Origin: Bacteroides sp. Marseille-P3684
GTDB taxonomy: Bacteria; Bacteroidota; Bacteroidia; Bacteroidales; Bacteroidaceae
NCBI RefSeq assembly: GCF_900291465.1
Contig: NZ_LT985808.1
Location: forward strand, 854,326 to 918,325
DNA: 64,000 nucleotides
Direction: 5' to 3'
The translations under genes were made by a program, and so were the position numbers. Every line of letters starts with the position of its first letter. The stretch's first letter is position 1. Shown here piece by piece: positions 48,685 to 57,192 of the stretch. Under the pieces are notes generated by a model. That model was not told where the DNA came from. It searched no databases and saw only the letters and a program-made list of their open reading frames with translations.

Positions 48685-49695
48685 TCATTCGTCCATCTCC
48701 GCCGAGCGGATGACCATCCGGGCGACGATGCCCGGTCCCTCGTAGATGAAGGCGGAGTATATCTGTACGTAGTCGGCACCCATGCGGAACATCCGTTCGG
48801 CGTCGCCGGGAGTCATGATGCCGCCTGCCCCGATGATGAAGAGGTCGGGACCGCCGTGCTTGCGCAGGTAGTCGACGGCAAAAAAGGACTTCATGCCCAT
48901 GCCTTTGCCGCTGACTCCGCCGGCTCCGAGAGCTTTCAGCTCGGCTTCCGTGTAGCGGCGGAGCTGGGAACGGTCCATGGTGGGTCCGGTGGCAATGACG
49001 CCGTCGAGCCCGTAGCGGCTGATGAGGGAGAGGACGGTGTCCATGCCCTCGGCCGTGATGTCGCCGGGGAGCTTCAGGAGGATGGGACGCCGCATGCGCA
49101 TCGTGGCACGCTTCCCGGTCAGTGCGGCAAGAACCTCCTCCATGAGTGCGGCATCGATGGAGCCCCAGTTGAGGGTGAAGTAGTCGGCGACGGCGTTCAG
49201 CTCGGTGAAGAGCAGGAGGAAGTCGTCCACAGCCTGACGGCCCTCCGACGCGGGGTTCTTGTTGATGTTGACACCGACGGTCACCCGTCCGGTCTTGTGG
49301 CTGAGGCGTTGCTTGACGACCGCCAGCCCAGGGTTGTTGAAGCCCGTGCGCGAGATGAACGATTCGTCCTTCGGCAGACGGAAGATGCGTGGTGCCGGAT
49401 TGCCGGGGCAGGGGTCGGGCGTCACGGTTCCCACCTCGATGAAGCCGAAGCCGTAGTCTGCCAGTTCGTTGAAGACTTCCGCCCCCTTGTCCATCCCGGC
49501 GGAAAGCCCGATGCGGTTCCGGGTGAGGATGCCTTTGCAGAGGATGTCCTCTTCCTCGTACCGGTACTGGCTGCGCAGGTAAGGGCGCAGGAGAGGAATG
49601 TAGTTGGTGAGCTTGAGCAGGGAGAAGGTGAGTCGGTGGGCACGCTCCGGTTCCAGGGAGAAGAGGAGCGGACGGAGGATGGATTTATACAGCAT
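48685..49695 (-). CDS. Dihydroorotate dehydrogenase family protein (PyrD-like, altered active site)
   Basis: 336 residues from ATG 49695. Class 2 DHODH fold: N-terminal membrane-associating helices (about 1-45), GLSAGMDKGAE (about 63-73), GFIEVGTVTPDPCPGNP, FISRTGFNNPG, FMN-site KLPGD and C-terminal GAGGI..GADYVQIYSAFIYEGPG. In E. coli the orotate site uses N111, N172, S175, N177 and N246. Here the first two Asn and the Ser are present (N120/N121 region, N176, S179), but the SSPNT loop reads WGSIDA (N177 to D181) and ATNTT reads ATGPT (N246 to G237). It may therefore be a paralogue with another substrate. A TACCTTTG -7 motif lies 28 bp upstream. Confidence 0.8.
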   Translation of the reverse strand: MLYKSILRPLLFSLEPERAHRLTFSLLKLTNYIPLLRPYLRSQYRYEEEDILCKGILTRNRIGLSAGMDKGAEVFNELADYGFGFIEVGTVTPDPCPGNPAPRIFRLPKDESFISRTGFNNPGLAVVKQRLSHKTGRVTVGVNINKNPASEGRQAVDDFLLLFTELNAVADYFTLNWGSIDAALMEEVLAALTGKRATMRMRRPILLKLPGDITAEGMDTVLSLISRYGLDGVIATGPTMDRSQLRRYTEAELKALGAGGVSGKGMGMKSFFAVDYLRKHGGPDLFIIGAGGIMTPGDAERMFRMGADYVQIYSAFIYEGPGIVARMVIRSAEMDE

Positions 49696-49722
49696 AGTAC
49701 CTTTGCGTTTTGATTGATGACG

Positions 49723-49730
49723 CAAAGGTA
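49723..49730 (-). promoter_or_regulatory. pyrD-like gene promoter, -7 element
   Basis: Minus strand TACCTTTG (TAnnTTTG), 28 bp from the ATG, so the leader would be short. Confidence 0.5.
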
Positions 49731-49784
49731 CGCAATGCCGTTGGAAGTTCCGTCTTCGAAAGGTTTATCTGTGATAAAAGCAGG

Positions 49785-50534
49785 TTATAAGTCGGTAGGG
49801 AATTGGTTGTCTACCTCGAAGACCACGCCGTTCATCACGAAGGTCTTGCTCGCGGGACTGTAGGTGAGGATGCAGGGAGCGGTCTTTTCCATCTCGGAGA
49901 GTTGGATGCTGCTCAAATCGGGGAGGAAGCAGTTGAGCTTGTAGGTACATACAATCCGGTTCCCTTTAATCTTGCCGGCATACACCGTGTTGCCGATATG
50001 GCTTATGCGCCCGTCTTCATAGACAGAGGAGCTTTCTTCGTTGATGAACACCCACCCGTTCCGTTTCTCAAAGGAGAGGAATAGCAGCCCGTGCTTGATA
50101 TCGCGGTTCCTGTAGGTCTTCATCAGGACCAGTGAGTTGATGGGAGGGGTCGGTTGGAATGTGATTGGGAAGTCTCCGCGCAGGTAGTTCATCACTTTGG
50201 TTGCGGGGTTGTATGTCAGGGTTGCTTCCACCTGATCGTTGGGGGAACCGTAGCGCCAGCTGAACATCTTGACCTTTGCGTTGTTCCCTTGCAGGGACAG
50301 GACTTGGGTGATTACCCAGATGTCCGAATAGAATTCATTCTCACTTTGCAGATAGCCGTAGGAAGCGGCGGACTTGTCCGGGGTCTTCAATGACTTCCCG
50401 TAGAGGTCAATGTACAGGGCGTGGTATTCGTCCGTTGTGTCTTTTTCCCAGAAACCTTTGAAAGGCTTTCCTTGTGCGAATGCGAACGAGAGCGACAGGG
50501 AAAGCAGCATGAACAGTGTAAGGATACGTCTCAT
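49785..50534 (-). CDS. Exported protein of unknown function
   Basis: 249 residues from ATG 50534 (MRRILTLFMLLSLSLSFAFAQ), giving a clean type I signal peptide of about 20 residues; an in-frame upstream start adds 13 residues and looks wrong. The mature part is mostly beta-strand with many aromatic residues (GFWEKDTTDEYHALYIDLYG, WRYGSPNDQVEATLTYNPATK), like small periplasmic beta-barrels or lipocalin-type proteins. No family recognised. It lies 94 bp downstream of a small membrane protein gene on the same strand and may be expressed with it. Confidence 0.75.
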   Translation of the reverse strand: MRRILTLFMLLSLSLSFAFAQGKPFKGFWEKDTTDEYHALYIDLYGKSLKTPDKSAASYGYLQSENEFYSDIWVITQVLSLQGNNAKVKMFSWRYGSPNDQVEATLTYNPATKVMNYLRGDFPITFQPTPPINSLVLMKTYRNRDIKHGLLFLSFEKRNGWVFINEESSSVYEDGRISHIGNTVYAGKIKGNRIVCTYKLNCFLPDLSSIQLSEMEKTAPCILTYSPASKTFVMNGVVFEVDNQFPTDL

Positions 50535-50628
50535 GGTAAATGTGGGTGTTAAATGTGAATGAATGTCAGGCAAGCCGGTAAGACCAGTGTGCAGACCGAC
50601 TTGCCTGGAATGGAGGAGGAAGAATGAC

Positions 50629-50943
50629 TCAGGATGCCGCTATAAGTGCAACCAGTGAGCCGACGAGTGCGATGAGGATGATGAGTCCCAGCAAGCTGAT
50701 GCACAGACCGGCAATGGCCAGTCCGCGTGGTACACGGAATACGCCGATGGCAGAGAAGATGAGGCCCAGCAGCCAGAGAATCCAGTCAAGCACAGGAATC
50801 CAGCACAGGAACAATGCCACAAGCGACAGGACAAAGCCTGCTGTACCGATGCCGTTCGACTTTCTTTGCGGTTCTTGTTGCACAATCACGGTCTGTTGTA
50901 CGGGCTGTTGTGCGGATTGTTGCCCGTTTTCTAAAGTGTCCAT
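50629..50943 (-). CDS. Small DUF4190-like membrane protein
   Basis: 104 residues. Gln-rich N-terminal tail (about 8-25), then two hydrophobic helices or helix pairs (about 33-67 and 71-102) with GTAGFVLSLVALFLCWIPV and GLIFSAIGVFRVPRGLA, the usual layout of small DUF4190/DUF4870-type membrane proteins. Function unknown. A TATCTTTG -7 motif lies about 115 bp upstream. Followed on the same strand by the exported protein gene. Confidence 0.75.
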   Translation of the reverse strand: MDTLENGQQSAQQPVQQTVIVQQEPQRKSNGIGTAGFVLSLVALFLCWIPVLDWILWLLGLIFSAIGVFRVPRGLAIAGLCISLLGLIILIALVGSLVALIAAS

Positions 50944-51056
50944 AATGTAAAGTTTTTAAATTGTGTTCTCTCTAAAGGAATGATGGCTCTCTCTCACAGG
51001 GGCTTTCAGTGAAGCGATAGTGCGACACTGTACGCTGCATATCGTCGAAGCCTGTC

Positions 51057-51064
51057 CAAAGATA
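51057..51064 (-). promoter_or_regulatory. -7 element upstream of small membrane protein gene
   Basis: Minus strand TATCTTTG (TAnnTTTG), about 115 bp before the ATG at 50943. Confidence 0.4.
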
Positions 51065-51111
51065 TGCATATTATTTGAAACGTTGTATGGATTCTTTAAG
51101 AAAAAAGCAGG

Positions 51112-52002
51112 TTATAGTTTCCCCAGCCGTTCGTGGATGCCGTCGAGGTACATCCGCCAGAAGCGGGGGATGTCACGCCAGCTGTAGGCCTTTGTGAAGG
51201 GGGCGGTGAAGAAGGCGAGGAAGATGTATCCGAGGGTCTCCTGCAGGGGGCGGAGGTAGCGGATGAGGAAGTTCTTGCCGTAGTGGTGGTTGAAGTAGGC
51301 TCCGTTGCGCACCTGGTAGAACCGTTTCCACTTCTTCTTGCGTTGCCTTTCCGCCCAGGTGTCGTTGTTGTAGAAGCGTTCCTTGTACATGAGCGCGTTG
51401 GGGACGTAGAGCACCTGGAGTCCCGCCAGCACGGCCCGGTAGGCATAGTCGGTGTCGTCGTAGAAGATGAAGAGGTCCTTGTTGGGATAGCCGATGCGTT
51501 CGATGGTCGACCGCTTGATGAGCGGACCCTCGAACACCATGCCCTGGATGGAGACCAGGTGGCAGATGTAGGGCTCGACCTTGTCCAGATGGAGCGATGA
51601 GAACGGGTCTATCAGGTTGAGGTACCTGCATTCGGTGACGAACACCTCCTCTCCCATGATGCGTCGCGGGCAGAGGATACCGACGCCGTGCATGTCGGCA
51701 TCGATGAGGAAGTTCAGGCAGTCCGGCCGGGGACAGACGTCGTCGTCCATGCACCATATCCAGTCGCTGCCGCCCTCGTAGGCAGCCTTCATGCCGGTGT
51801 AGAACCCGCCCGAGCCGCCGACGTTGTCCTGGTGGATGACCTCCAGGTCGGCCTGCGTGTCGAGCCATTCGGTAGTGCCGTCGGTGCTCCCGTTGTTGAC
51901 CACGATGATGTGGGTCACGAGGGGAGTCATGCGGACGTAGTCGAGGGTTTTCTGCAACAGTACGAGGCGGTTGAATGTCACGATGACGGCGGTTACTTTC
52001 AT
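51112..52002 (-). CDS. Glycosyltransferase family 2 (GlfT2/rhamnosyltransferase-like)
   Basis: 296 residues, GT-A fold. N-terminal nucleotide-binding strand KVTAVIVTFNRLVLL (3-17), HIIVVNNGSTDGTTEWL (31-47), the metal-binding DDD at 86-88 in WCMDDDVCP, and a downstream FIFYDDTDYAYR segment (about 172-183) that usually carries the catalytic base. It resembles enzymes that add rhamnose or galactofuranose to cell-surface glycans. It is the last gene of an acpP-fabF-rnc-GT operon (38 bp after rnc). Sugar donor not deducible. Confidence 0.9.
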   Translation of the reverse strand: MKVTAVIVTFNRLVLLQKTLDYVRMTPLVTHIIVVNNGSTDGTTEWLDTQADLEVIHQDNVGGSGGFYTGMKAAYEGGSDWIWCMDDDVCPRPDCLNFLIDADMHGVGILCPRRIMGEEVFVTECRYLNLIDPFSSLHLDKVEPYICHLVSIQGMVFEGPLIKRSTIERIGYPNKDLFIFYDDTDYAYRAVLAGLQVLYVPNALMYKERFYNNDTWAERQRKKKWKRFYQVRNGAYFNHHYGKNFLIRYLRPLQETLGYIFLAFFTAPFTKAYSWRDIPRFWRMYLDGIHERLGKL

Positions 52003-52040
52003 GGCTGCAAGGGGTGTTTGGGGTTAGTGGATGGGTTTTG

Positions 52041-53024
52041 TCAGCTTCTGGCTTCGCGGAACGCTTGCTCTTCAGCTTCGGCAATGATGCGTTCCACCTC
52101 GTCGAGACTCGGACGGGAGATGGGGGCGAGCTTGTCGTCGGAGGTGCTGTCATGCGTCTCCTCCTCTTCTGCAGGGTCTTCGGTATAGACGGTCACAGGG
52201 TCTTCGTTGAGGATGACGGCTGCCGTGTCGGACACTTCGACGGTGACGCTGCGTGCCTTCTTGGCAGCAAAGACCGCGTCGATGAACTCGGAGTCCTTCT
52301 TCAGTCGTCCGAGTGCCTGCTTGGCAGCTGCCTGCTGGCTCTCTTTCTTCGAGTATCCGGTGCCGCTTCCGCCGACGATGCCTTCCAGCAGGACATCCGA
52401 CTGGAAGACGGGGCTGCTCACATCCTGCGTCTGTTCCACCAGACGGAACTCCAGCTCGACCTTGTTCTTCTGCGACCACTCGATGAGTTTCGACTTGAAG
52501 TTGACCTCCTTGTAGGCGACCTTGTCGATGTTGATGAGCTTGTGGAGGATGCGTTCCTGCATGAAGCGCATGCAGGCGTCATAGCCCCGGTCGAGGTAGA
52601 TGGCGCCGATGAGTGCCTCGAAGGCGTTGCCACACATGTAGCTGTTGTGGTTGCTGGAGTGGGTGGAGTAGGTGATGAGCTTGTCCAGCCCGATTTCCAC
52701 GGCAATCTTGTTGAGCGTCTCCCGCTGTACGATTTTCGAGCGCGTGTTGGTCAGGAAGCCCTCGCGTTTGCCTTCGAAGTGCTTGTAGACGACGTCTGCG
52801 ACGATGGCATCGAGGATGGCGTCGCCCAGGAACTCCAGGCGTTCGTTGTTGAGCTTGTAGCCCTTGGCGCTGCGGACGGTCGATGACTTGTGGAGCAGTG
52901 CCTCCTTGTAGTAGCTGATCGTGCGCGGATAGAAGCCCAGGATGCGGTACAAAGCAAAATAAGACTCCCTTTCCTTGGAGAAAAGGAGCCTTATTCTATG
53001 TAATATAGTAATTCTCTGAAACAC
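52041..53024 (-). CDS. rnc: Ribonuclease III
   Basis: Cleaves double-stranded RNA for rRNA and mRNA processing. Catalytic signature NERLEFLGDAILD at about 60-72 (Glu/Asp ligands present; the more common DS is DA here), second acidic patch NAFEALIGAIYLDRG (about 132-146), double-stranded RNA-binding domain (about 185-255, with GGSGTGYSKKESQQAAAKQAL). An acidic C-terminal tail of about 60 residues makes it longer (327) than E. coli RNase III (226). Translation probably begins at the GTG at 53024, 10 bp after fabF; no ATG is near. Part of the acpP-fabF-rnc operon conserved in Bacteroidales. Confidence 0.95.
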   Translation of the reverse strand: MFQRITILHRIRLLFSKERESYFALYRILGFYPRTISYYKEALLHKSSTVRSAKGYKLNNERLEFLGDAILDAIVADVVYKHFEGKREGFLTNTRSKIVQRETLNKIAVEIGLDKLITYSTHSSNHNSYMCGNAFEALIGAIYLDRGYDACMRFMQERILHKLINIDKVAYKEVNFKSKLIEWSQKNKVELEFRLVEQTQDVSSPVFQSDVLLEGIVGGSGTGYSKKESQQAAAKQALGRLKKDSEFIDAVFAAKKARSVTVEVSDTAAVILNEDPVTVYTEDPAEEEETHDSTSDDKLAPISRPSLDEVERIIAEAEEQAFREARS

Positions 53025-53034
53025 TGATAGCTTC

Positions 53035-54297
53035 TTATTCGGCGTATTTCTTAACGATTATACATGCATTGTGTCCGCCGAAGCCGAATGTGTTCGACAG
53101 GGCGGCATTGACCGTACGTTTCTGAGCCTTGTTGAACGTGAAGTTCAGGTTGTAGTCGATCTCCTCGTCGTTGTCACCCTCGGTGTGGTTGATGGTCGGA
53201 GGAACAATGTCGTTCTTCACAGCCAATACGCTGGCAAGTGCTTCGACGGCTCCGGCAGCTCCGAGGAGGTGTCCGGTCATGGACTTGGTCGAACTGATGT
53301 TCAGCTTGTAGGCATGTTCGCCGAAGAGTGCCTTGATGGCTTTCACCTCAGAGATGTCGCCCACGGGGGTCGATGTGCCGTGTACGTTGATGTAGTCGAT
53401 GTCTTCAGGTTTCATCTCTGCATCCTCGAGTGCGTTCATCATCACCAGCTTCGCGCCCAGTCCTTCGGGGTGGGATGCAGTCAGGTGGTGTGCGTCGGCA
53501 CTCATGCCCACGCCGGCAACCTCGGCATAGATTTTGGCTCCGCGTGCCTTGGCATGTTCCAGTTCTTCGAGAATCAGACAGCCGGCACCTTCGCCCATCA
53601 CGAATCCGTCACGGCTTGCGCTGAACGGACGGCTGGCACCCTGCGGGTCATCGTTGCGGGTCGAGAGGGCATGCATGGCATTGAAACCACCCACGCCGCA
53701 CGGGAAGATGGCAGCTTCGGCACCACCGGAAACGATGACGTTCGCCTTGCCCAGACGGATCAGGTTGAAGGCGTCAGCCAGTGCGTTGGTCGAGGAGGCG
53801 CAAGCTGAAGAGGTCACGTAGTTGGGACCGTGGAATCCGTACATGATGGAGATCTGTCCGGCACAGATGTCGGCAATCATCTTCGGGATGAAGAAGGGGT
53901 TGTACTTGGGTCCCTGGTCTTTATGAAGTGCATAGTTTCCGGTCTCTTCCTCAAAGGTGTGCATGCCACCGATGCCGACACCGAAAATCACACCGATACG
54001 GTTCAAGTCTTCTTTCTCCACATCAAGCCCTGAATCCGTCACGGCCTCCTTGGCGGCCACGATGGCATACTGGGTGTAAAGGTCCATCTTGCGTGCTTCC
54101 TTCCGGTCGATGAAATCGTTCGGGTTAAAGTTTTTCACTTCACACGCAAACTGGGTCTTGAAGAGTGATGCGTCGAAATGAGTAATAGGTCCTGCCCCAC
54201 TCACTCCGTTCACCAGGTTCTCCCATGTTTCGGGAGCGGTGTTACCTACGGGAGTCAGTGCGCCAAGACCTGTTACTACTACTCTTTTTAATTCCAT
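53035..54297 (-). CDS. fabF: 3-oxoacyl-[acyl-carrier-protein] synthase II
   Basis: Condensing enzyme that elongates fatty acids using malonyl-ACP. 420 residues from ATG 54297 (MELKRVVVTG). Catalytic Cys at about 166 in TSSACASSTNALADA, the two His in VNVHGTSTPVGD (about 309) and SNTFGFGGHNA (about 408), and the Lys in SSTKSMTGHLLGA. All family residues look intact. It starts 4 bp after acpP and is followed by rnc, so it is in the central fatty-acid operon. Confidence 0.97.
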   Translation of the reverse strand: MELKRVVVTGLGALTPVGNTAPETWENLVNGVSGAGPITHFDASLFKTQFACEVKNFNPNDFIDRKEARKMDLYTQYAIVAAKEAVTDSGLDVEKEDLNRIGVIFGVGIGGMHTFEEETGNYALHKDQGPKYNPFFIPKMIADICAGQISIMYGFHGPNYVTSSACASSTNALADAFNLIRLGKANVIVSGGAEAAIFPCGVGGFNAMHALSTRNDDPQGASRPFSASRDGFVMGEGAGCLILEELEHAKARGAKIYAEVAGVGMSADAHHLTASHPEGLGAKLVMMNALEDAEMKPEDIDYINVHGTSTPVGDISEVKAIKALFGEHAYKLNISSTKSMTGHLLGAAGAVEALASVLAVKNDIVPPTINHTEGDNDEEIDYNLNFTFNKAQKRTVNAALSNTFGFGGHNACIIVKKYAE

Positions 54298-54301
54298 AAA
54301 A

Positions 54302-54538
54302 TTACTTCGCGTTAGCTTCGATGTAAGAAACGGCGTCACCTACGGTAGTAATCTTTTCTGCTTGGTCATCAGGAATTGAGATACCGAATTCCTTTTCGAA
54401 TTCCATGATCAATTCTACTGTGTCCAATGAATCGGCTCCAAGGTCGTTTGTGAAGCTAGCTTCGTTAGTTACTTCCGATTCTTCAACGCCCAATTTATCA
54501 ACGATAATTGCTTTTACTCTTGATGCGATTTCAGACAT
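54302..54538 (-). CDS. acpP: Acyl carrier protein
   Basis: 78 residues, carries the growing fatty acid on a 4'-phosphopantetheine attached to Ser37 in the [12 protein letters not shown] motif. Acidic four-helix protein with standard length. First gene of the acpP-fabF-rnc-GT2 operon. Upstream is a divergent region of about 150 bp shared with purN. Confidence 0.97.
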   Translation of the reverse strand: MSEIASRVKAIIVDKLGVEESEVTNEASFTNDLGADSLDTVELIMEFEKEFGISIPDDQAEKITTVGDAVSYIEANAK

Positions 54539-54577
54539 AATTTTACGATTTAAATTAATACTTTGTTGTTATTTCCT

Positions 54578-54585
54578 TATTTTTG
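54578..54585 (+). promoter_or_regulatory. purN promoter, -7 element
   Basis: TATTTTTG (TAnnTTTG), about 105 bp before the purN ATG. Confidence 0.4.
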
Positions 54586-54690
54586 CGGTGCAAAGAAAGA
54601 AAGATTTATCATTATGAGCAAATAATTAACTGATTAATTGCACTTGCTTTGCACAAATTTCACGCATCTGTGCACTAAATTAGGATATAT

Positions 54691-55272
54691 ATGCAGAAAA
54701 ACATTGCCATTTTTGCTTCGGGTTCGGGTACGAACGCCGAAAACATCATCCGCTACTTTCAGGGAAACAAGACCATAAGGGTCTCTCTTGTGGTGTCAAA
54801 CAAACCCGATGCTTTCGTGCTCCAGCGGGCGGAACGGCTGGGGGTACCGACATGTATCCTGACGCGTGAGCAGTTTGCCCGGGGCGGAGAGGTCGTGGAG
54901 TTGTTGCGCGGACGGGGCATCGACTTCATCGTGTTGGCAGGATTCCTGTTGCGTGTACCCGACGAGTTGCTTCAGGCTTATCCGCAGCGGATTGTCAACA
55001 TCCATCCCGCCTTGCTGCCGAAGTATGGAGGCAAGGGGATGTACGGCGACCGGGTACATCAGGCGGTGGTTGCTGCGGGCGAGCGCGAAAGCGGCATCAC
55101 TATACATTATATAGATGAGCACTACGACGAGGGGACGACCCTCTTCCAGGCAACGTGTCCCGTGGAGCCGGACGATACCCCCGAGCAGGTGGCACAGAAG
55201 GTACATGCCCTGGAGTATGAGCACTATCCGAAGGTCATCGAGCGCATCCTTCTCGGTCTGGAAGCGGACTGA
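54691..55272 (+). CDS. purN: Phosphoribosylglycinamide formyltransferase
   Basis: Transfers a formyl group from 10-formyl-THF to GAR in purine synthesis. 193 residues. Start ASGSGTNAENIIRYF (about 9-23) binds the phosphoribosyl group; catalytic Asn-His-Asp set in NIHPALLPKYGGKGMYG (about 107-123) and ITIHYIDEHYDEG (about 135-147). Normal size. Divergent from acpP and followed by a nested hairpin terminator. Confidence 0.96.
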   Translation: MQKNIAIFASGSGTNAENIIRYFQGNKTIRVSLVVSNKPDAFVLQRAERLGVPTCILTREQFARGGEVVELLRGRGIDFIVLAGFLLRVPDELLQAYPQRIVNIHPALLPKYGGKGMYGDRVHQAVVAAGERESGITIHYIDEHYDEGTTLFQATCPVEPDDTPEQVAQKVHALEYEHYPKVIERILLGLEAD

Positions 55273-55302
55273 CGTTTTGCTGCCTTTCCTTCGTTTTTGC
55301 TT

Positions 55303-55358
55303 GACGGAGAGTCGTAAATAGCAGGTTTTCTCTAACCTGTTTTTTGCGACTCTCCGTC
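55303..55358 (+). terminator. Nested hairpin terminator after purN
   Basis: 12-bp outer arms GACGGAGAGTCG / CGACTCTCCGTC enclose an inner GCAGGTT / AACCTGT stem that is itself followed by six T. Either hairpin could terminate. Confidence 0.8.
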
Positions 55359-55465
55359 ATTCTAGCATTCAATGGTTAATTGCGATTAACGCTTGGAGCT
55401 AAAACGGTTCTTCTATTTTAGGTTTATAAACATTTTCAATCCGAAAAACTTACATTTTAACGCTC

Positions 55466-55545
55466 AAACAATATTGTTTCACTCGTCAAACACTTGTGTT
55501 TGGTTCCTCAAACAATATTGTTTCACGCCCCAAACAATATTGTTT
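55466..55545. repeat. Array of four 14-bp palindromes at exact 22-bp spacing
   Basis: AAACAATATTGTTT starts at 55466, 55510 and 55532, and a variant AAACACTTGTGTTT starts at 55488, so all starts differ by 22 bp (about two helical turns). Spacer bases differ. Looks like a multi-site operator for a dimeric DNA-binding protein or a structural repeat. No adjacent intact gene is obviously controlled. Beyond it, 55560-55865 shows nothing recognisable. Confidence 0.8.
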
Positions 55546-55865
55546 CATCCGGGAAAGTCCAATCTTTGGAACGTAAAGGTAAAATGTTCTGATTTTCATT
55601 CGCTGGAAGACGGAATGGGACTTCAATTTGTGCTGTGATAAAAAGCATCCACCTCCGTTACACATGTAAGCGGAAAGAAACGGACGTACGCTAAATGTTG
55701 CCTGGATGAAAGGAAAATCCCATTGATAGCATCAACATGTATTTCACGAATCTCCTGAGAATGCCTTCTTTTGCCACCGACTCGTCCCCCGGGTCGAAAG
55801 ATGCGATTCTGGAAGGCTTCCGCAGAACAAAATGTCAGAGCTGGAGGGGAATTGACAATGTGTCA

Positions 55866-56270
55866 CGAGGGGGAGTGGTTCATCATGAATGCGTCCTTTT
55901 ATGTCTTTACCGAAAATTGATGCTGACGCTGAAATCGCTAATGCTATAGTCATCCATATTCAAAAAATGTCAGACACAATATTGCAGTCAGATTTTACTA
56001 TTGGCTCAAGCTGCTTATTCCAAGCATGATTATACGGAAGCTGCAGAACTTGTTTCTATGATTGATGCACAAAGTAGCTGTGCTACACAAGCTAAAGCGT
56101 TACTTAATTCCATAAAAAAAGAAATGGATAAGCAGTATAATGATATAATCGCAATGGAAAAAGAGAAAATTCGTTCGGATGAACGTATCAAGTCTGCACA
56201 AATAAAAGCTATCAAAGACATTGCTACCGCATATTTCGAACGTCAAACAGAGTATATATTCTTTTGGTAA
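55866..56270 (+). pseudogene. Remnant of a hypothetical protein gene
   Basis: A frame from 56001 (89 residues, TTG start only) gives a sensible-looking helical tail: LLAQAAYSKHDYTEAAELVSM, a TPR-like segment, a Lys/Glu-rich helix and the ending YFERQTEYIFFW. Upstream, the likely continuation is in another frame (ATG TCT TTA CCG AAA near 55895, then DADAEIANAIVIHIQK), broken by a frame change near 55960. So this is probably a decayed gene keeping its C-terminal part. No family recognised; it may equally be a coincidence of frames. Confidence 0.4.
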
Positions 56271-56325
56271 CTGCAAATTCAAATAAAGTAACTCTAACGG
56301 AAATAAATGTATCGGTCGTTCTTAC

Positions 56326-56394
56326 TTAACGTGAGCTCGATAGAAGGATTAAAATAGCGGTTTAAAGATTAGGAACATAGTGAGAACAACATGA
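56326..56394. repeat. 69-bp direct repeat, left copy
   Basis: Begins TTAACGTGAGCTCGATAGAA and differs from 59945-60013 at only two positions by eye. Same orientation. May be the terminal part of a lost insertion sequence. Confidence 0.85.
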
Positions 56395-56433
56395 AAATAA
56401 ACCGATTATGCTGCCAGCAAGTTAATTGCCTGA

Positions 56434-56520
56434 TATACAAAAAAGAAAAATGGAGAAAAGCCTGCGGACTTCTCCCCATTTTCCCGATTTTGTGCAGAAA
56501 ACGAGCCTTTCGGCACGTTT
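56434..56520. repeat. ~85-bp 3' flank repeat, copy 1 (after antitoxin gene)
   Basis: Roughly 80% similar to 57645-57727. Contains, on the minus strand, GGAGAAG-TCCGCAGGC-TTTTCTCC and a T-rich tail, so it may double as terminator for the toxin-antitoxin operon. Confidence 0.7.
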
Positions 56521-56528
56521 CGGCTTAG

Positions 56529-56831
56529 CTATACACCTAAAGGACGTGTAATGTCAATACGCATTCCCATTGCTGTGATAAGACGGAAAAACAATCCCAC
56601 TCTAGGCTCAATCACTCCGTTTTCAATCTTGGAAATGTAAGACTTCGTCGTACCCACACGTTTAGCCAACTCGCTCTGCGTGATCTTCGCTTCCTTGCGA
56701 GCTTGCAGCAACACCTGAGAAGCGTAGAAAGCCCGAGCTTCCTCCTCAAACTCCTCACGGCTCGCAGTGCCACGCTTGCCAAACTTCTCGTCCAAGATGG
56801 CACTATAATCGGTTATTTTGCTTGTCGTCAT
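56529..56831 (-). CDS. XRE-family antitoxin (HigA-like)
   Basis: 100 residues. N-terminal helical arm (about 1-45) that probably binds the toxin, then a helix-turn-helix at about 46-90 (ARKEAKITQSELAKRVGTTKSYISKIENG). It should neutralise the upstream toxin and repress the operon. It overlaps the toxin gene by 29 nt, in the toxin-first order of higBA-type loci. Followed by the ~85-bp flank repeat with a terminator-like hairpin. Confidence 0.85.
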   Translation of the reverse strand: MTTSKITDYSAILDEKFGKRGTASREEFEEEARAFYASQVLLQARKEAKITQSELAKRVGTTKSYISKIENGVIEPRVGLFFRLITAMGMRIDITRPLGV

Positions 56832-57150
56832 AATATGCCTCCTTTATTCTTAGTGCTTTATCAATTTCCTTACTTGGTGTCTTCTGGCTCTTTTTCTGAA
56901 AGCCGTTGAACAAGACTACTACACATCCATCGTCAAAGATGAAGAAAGCCCGGTAGATGTTGCTGTTGTACTCTATGCGCAGCTCATACAGTCCGTCCCT
57001 TATGGCCTTAACGAACTTGGTGGATATGCGCTCTTGCGTTTCAAGTATCGAGAAGGCATAATAGAACTTTCTCACAACATCCTCTGTCAATGAAGTCAGA
57101 AAGTCGTTGAAATAGCTACCGTAGGCGGTAATCTTCCTAACCTTATTCAT
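56803..57150 (-). CDS. RelE/HigB-family toxin
   Basis: 115 residues. Matches the Gp49/HigB branch of the RelE superfamily: basic N-terminus, helix with FYYAFSILE, then the beta-sheet core LYELRIEYNSNIYRAFFIFDDGCVVVLFNGF and the C-terminal KKSQKTPSKEIDKALRIKEAYY. Such toxins cut mRNA on the ribosome. First gene of the pair with the XRE antitoxin; the transcript predicted from the -7 motif at 57155 would be nearly leaderless. Confidence 0.88.
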   Translation of the reverse strand: MNKVRKITAYGSYFNDFLTSLTEDVVRKFYYAFSILETQERISTKFVKAIRDGLYELRIEYNSNIYRAFFIFDDGCVVVLFNGFQKKSQKTPSKEIDKALRIKEAYYDDKQNNRL

Positions 57151-57154
57151 ACTG

Positions 57155-57192
57155 CAAAACTACAAAAAAAGTTGTTATATCTCACAACTTTT
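57155..57192 (-). promoter_or_regulatory. Toxin-antitoxin promoter and operator
   Basis: -7 element TAGTTTTG on the minus strand (57155-57162) a few bases from the toxin ATG. Just upstream is an inverted repeat AAAAGTTGT / ACAACTTTT with 8-bp spacer (57167-57192), placed where an autorepressor would block the promoter. Confidence 0.6.

Noticed and set aside
55466-55545. Possible CRISPR array
   Set aside because: Period of 22 bp with only ~8-bp spacers and fully palindromic units; no cas genes. Not CRISPR.
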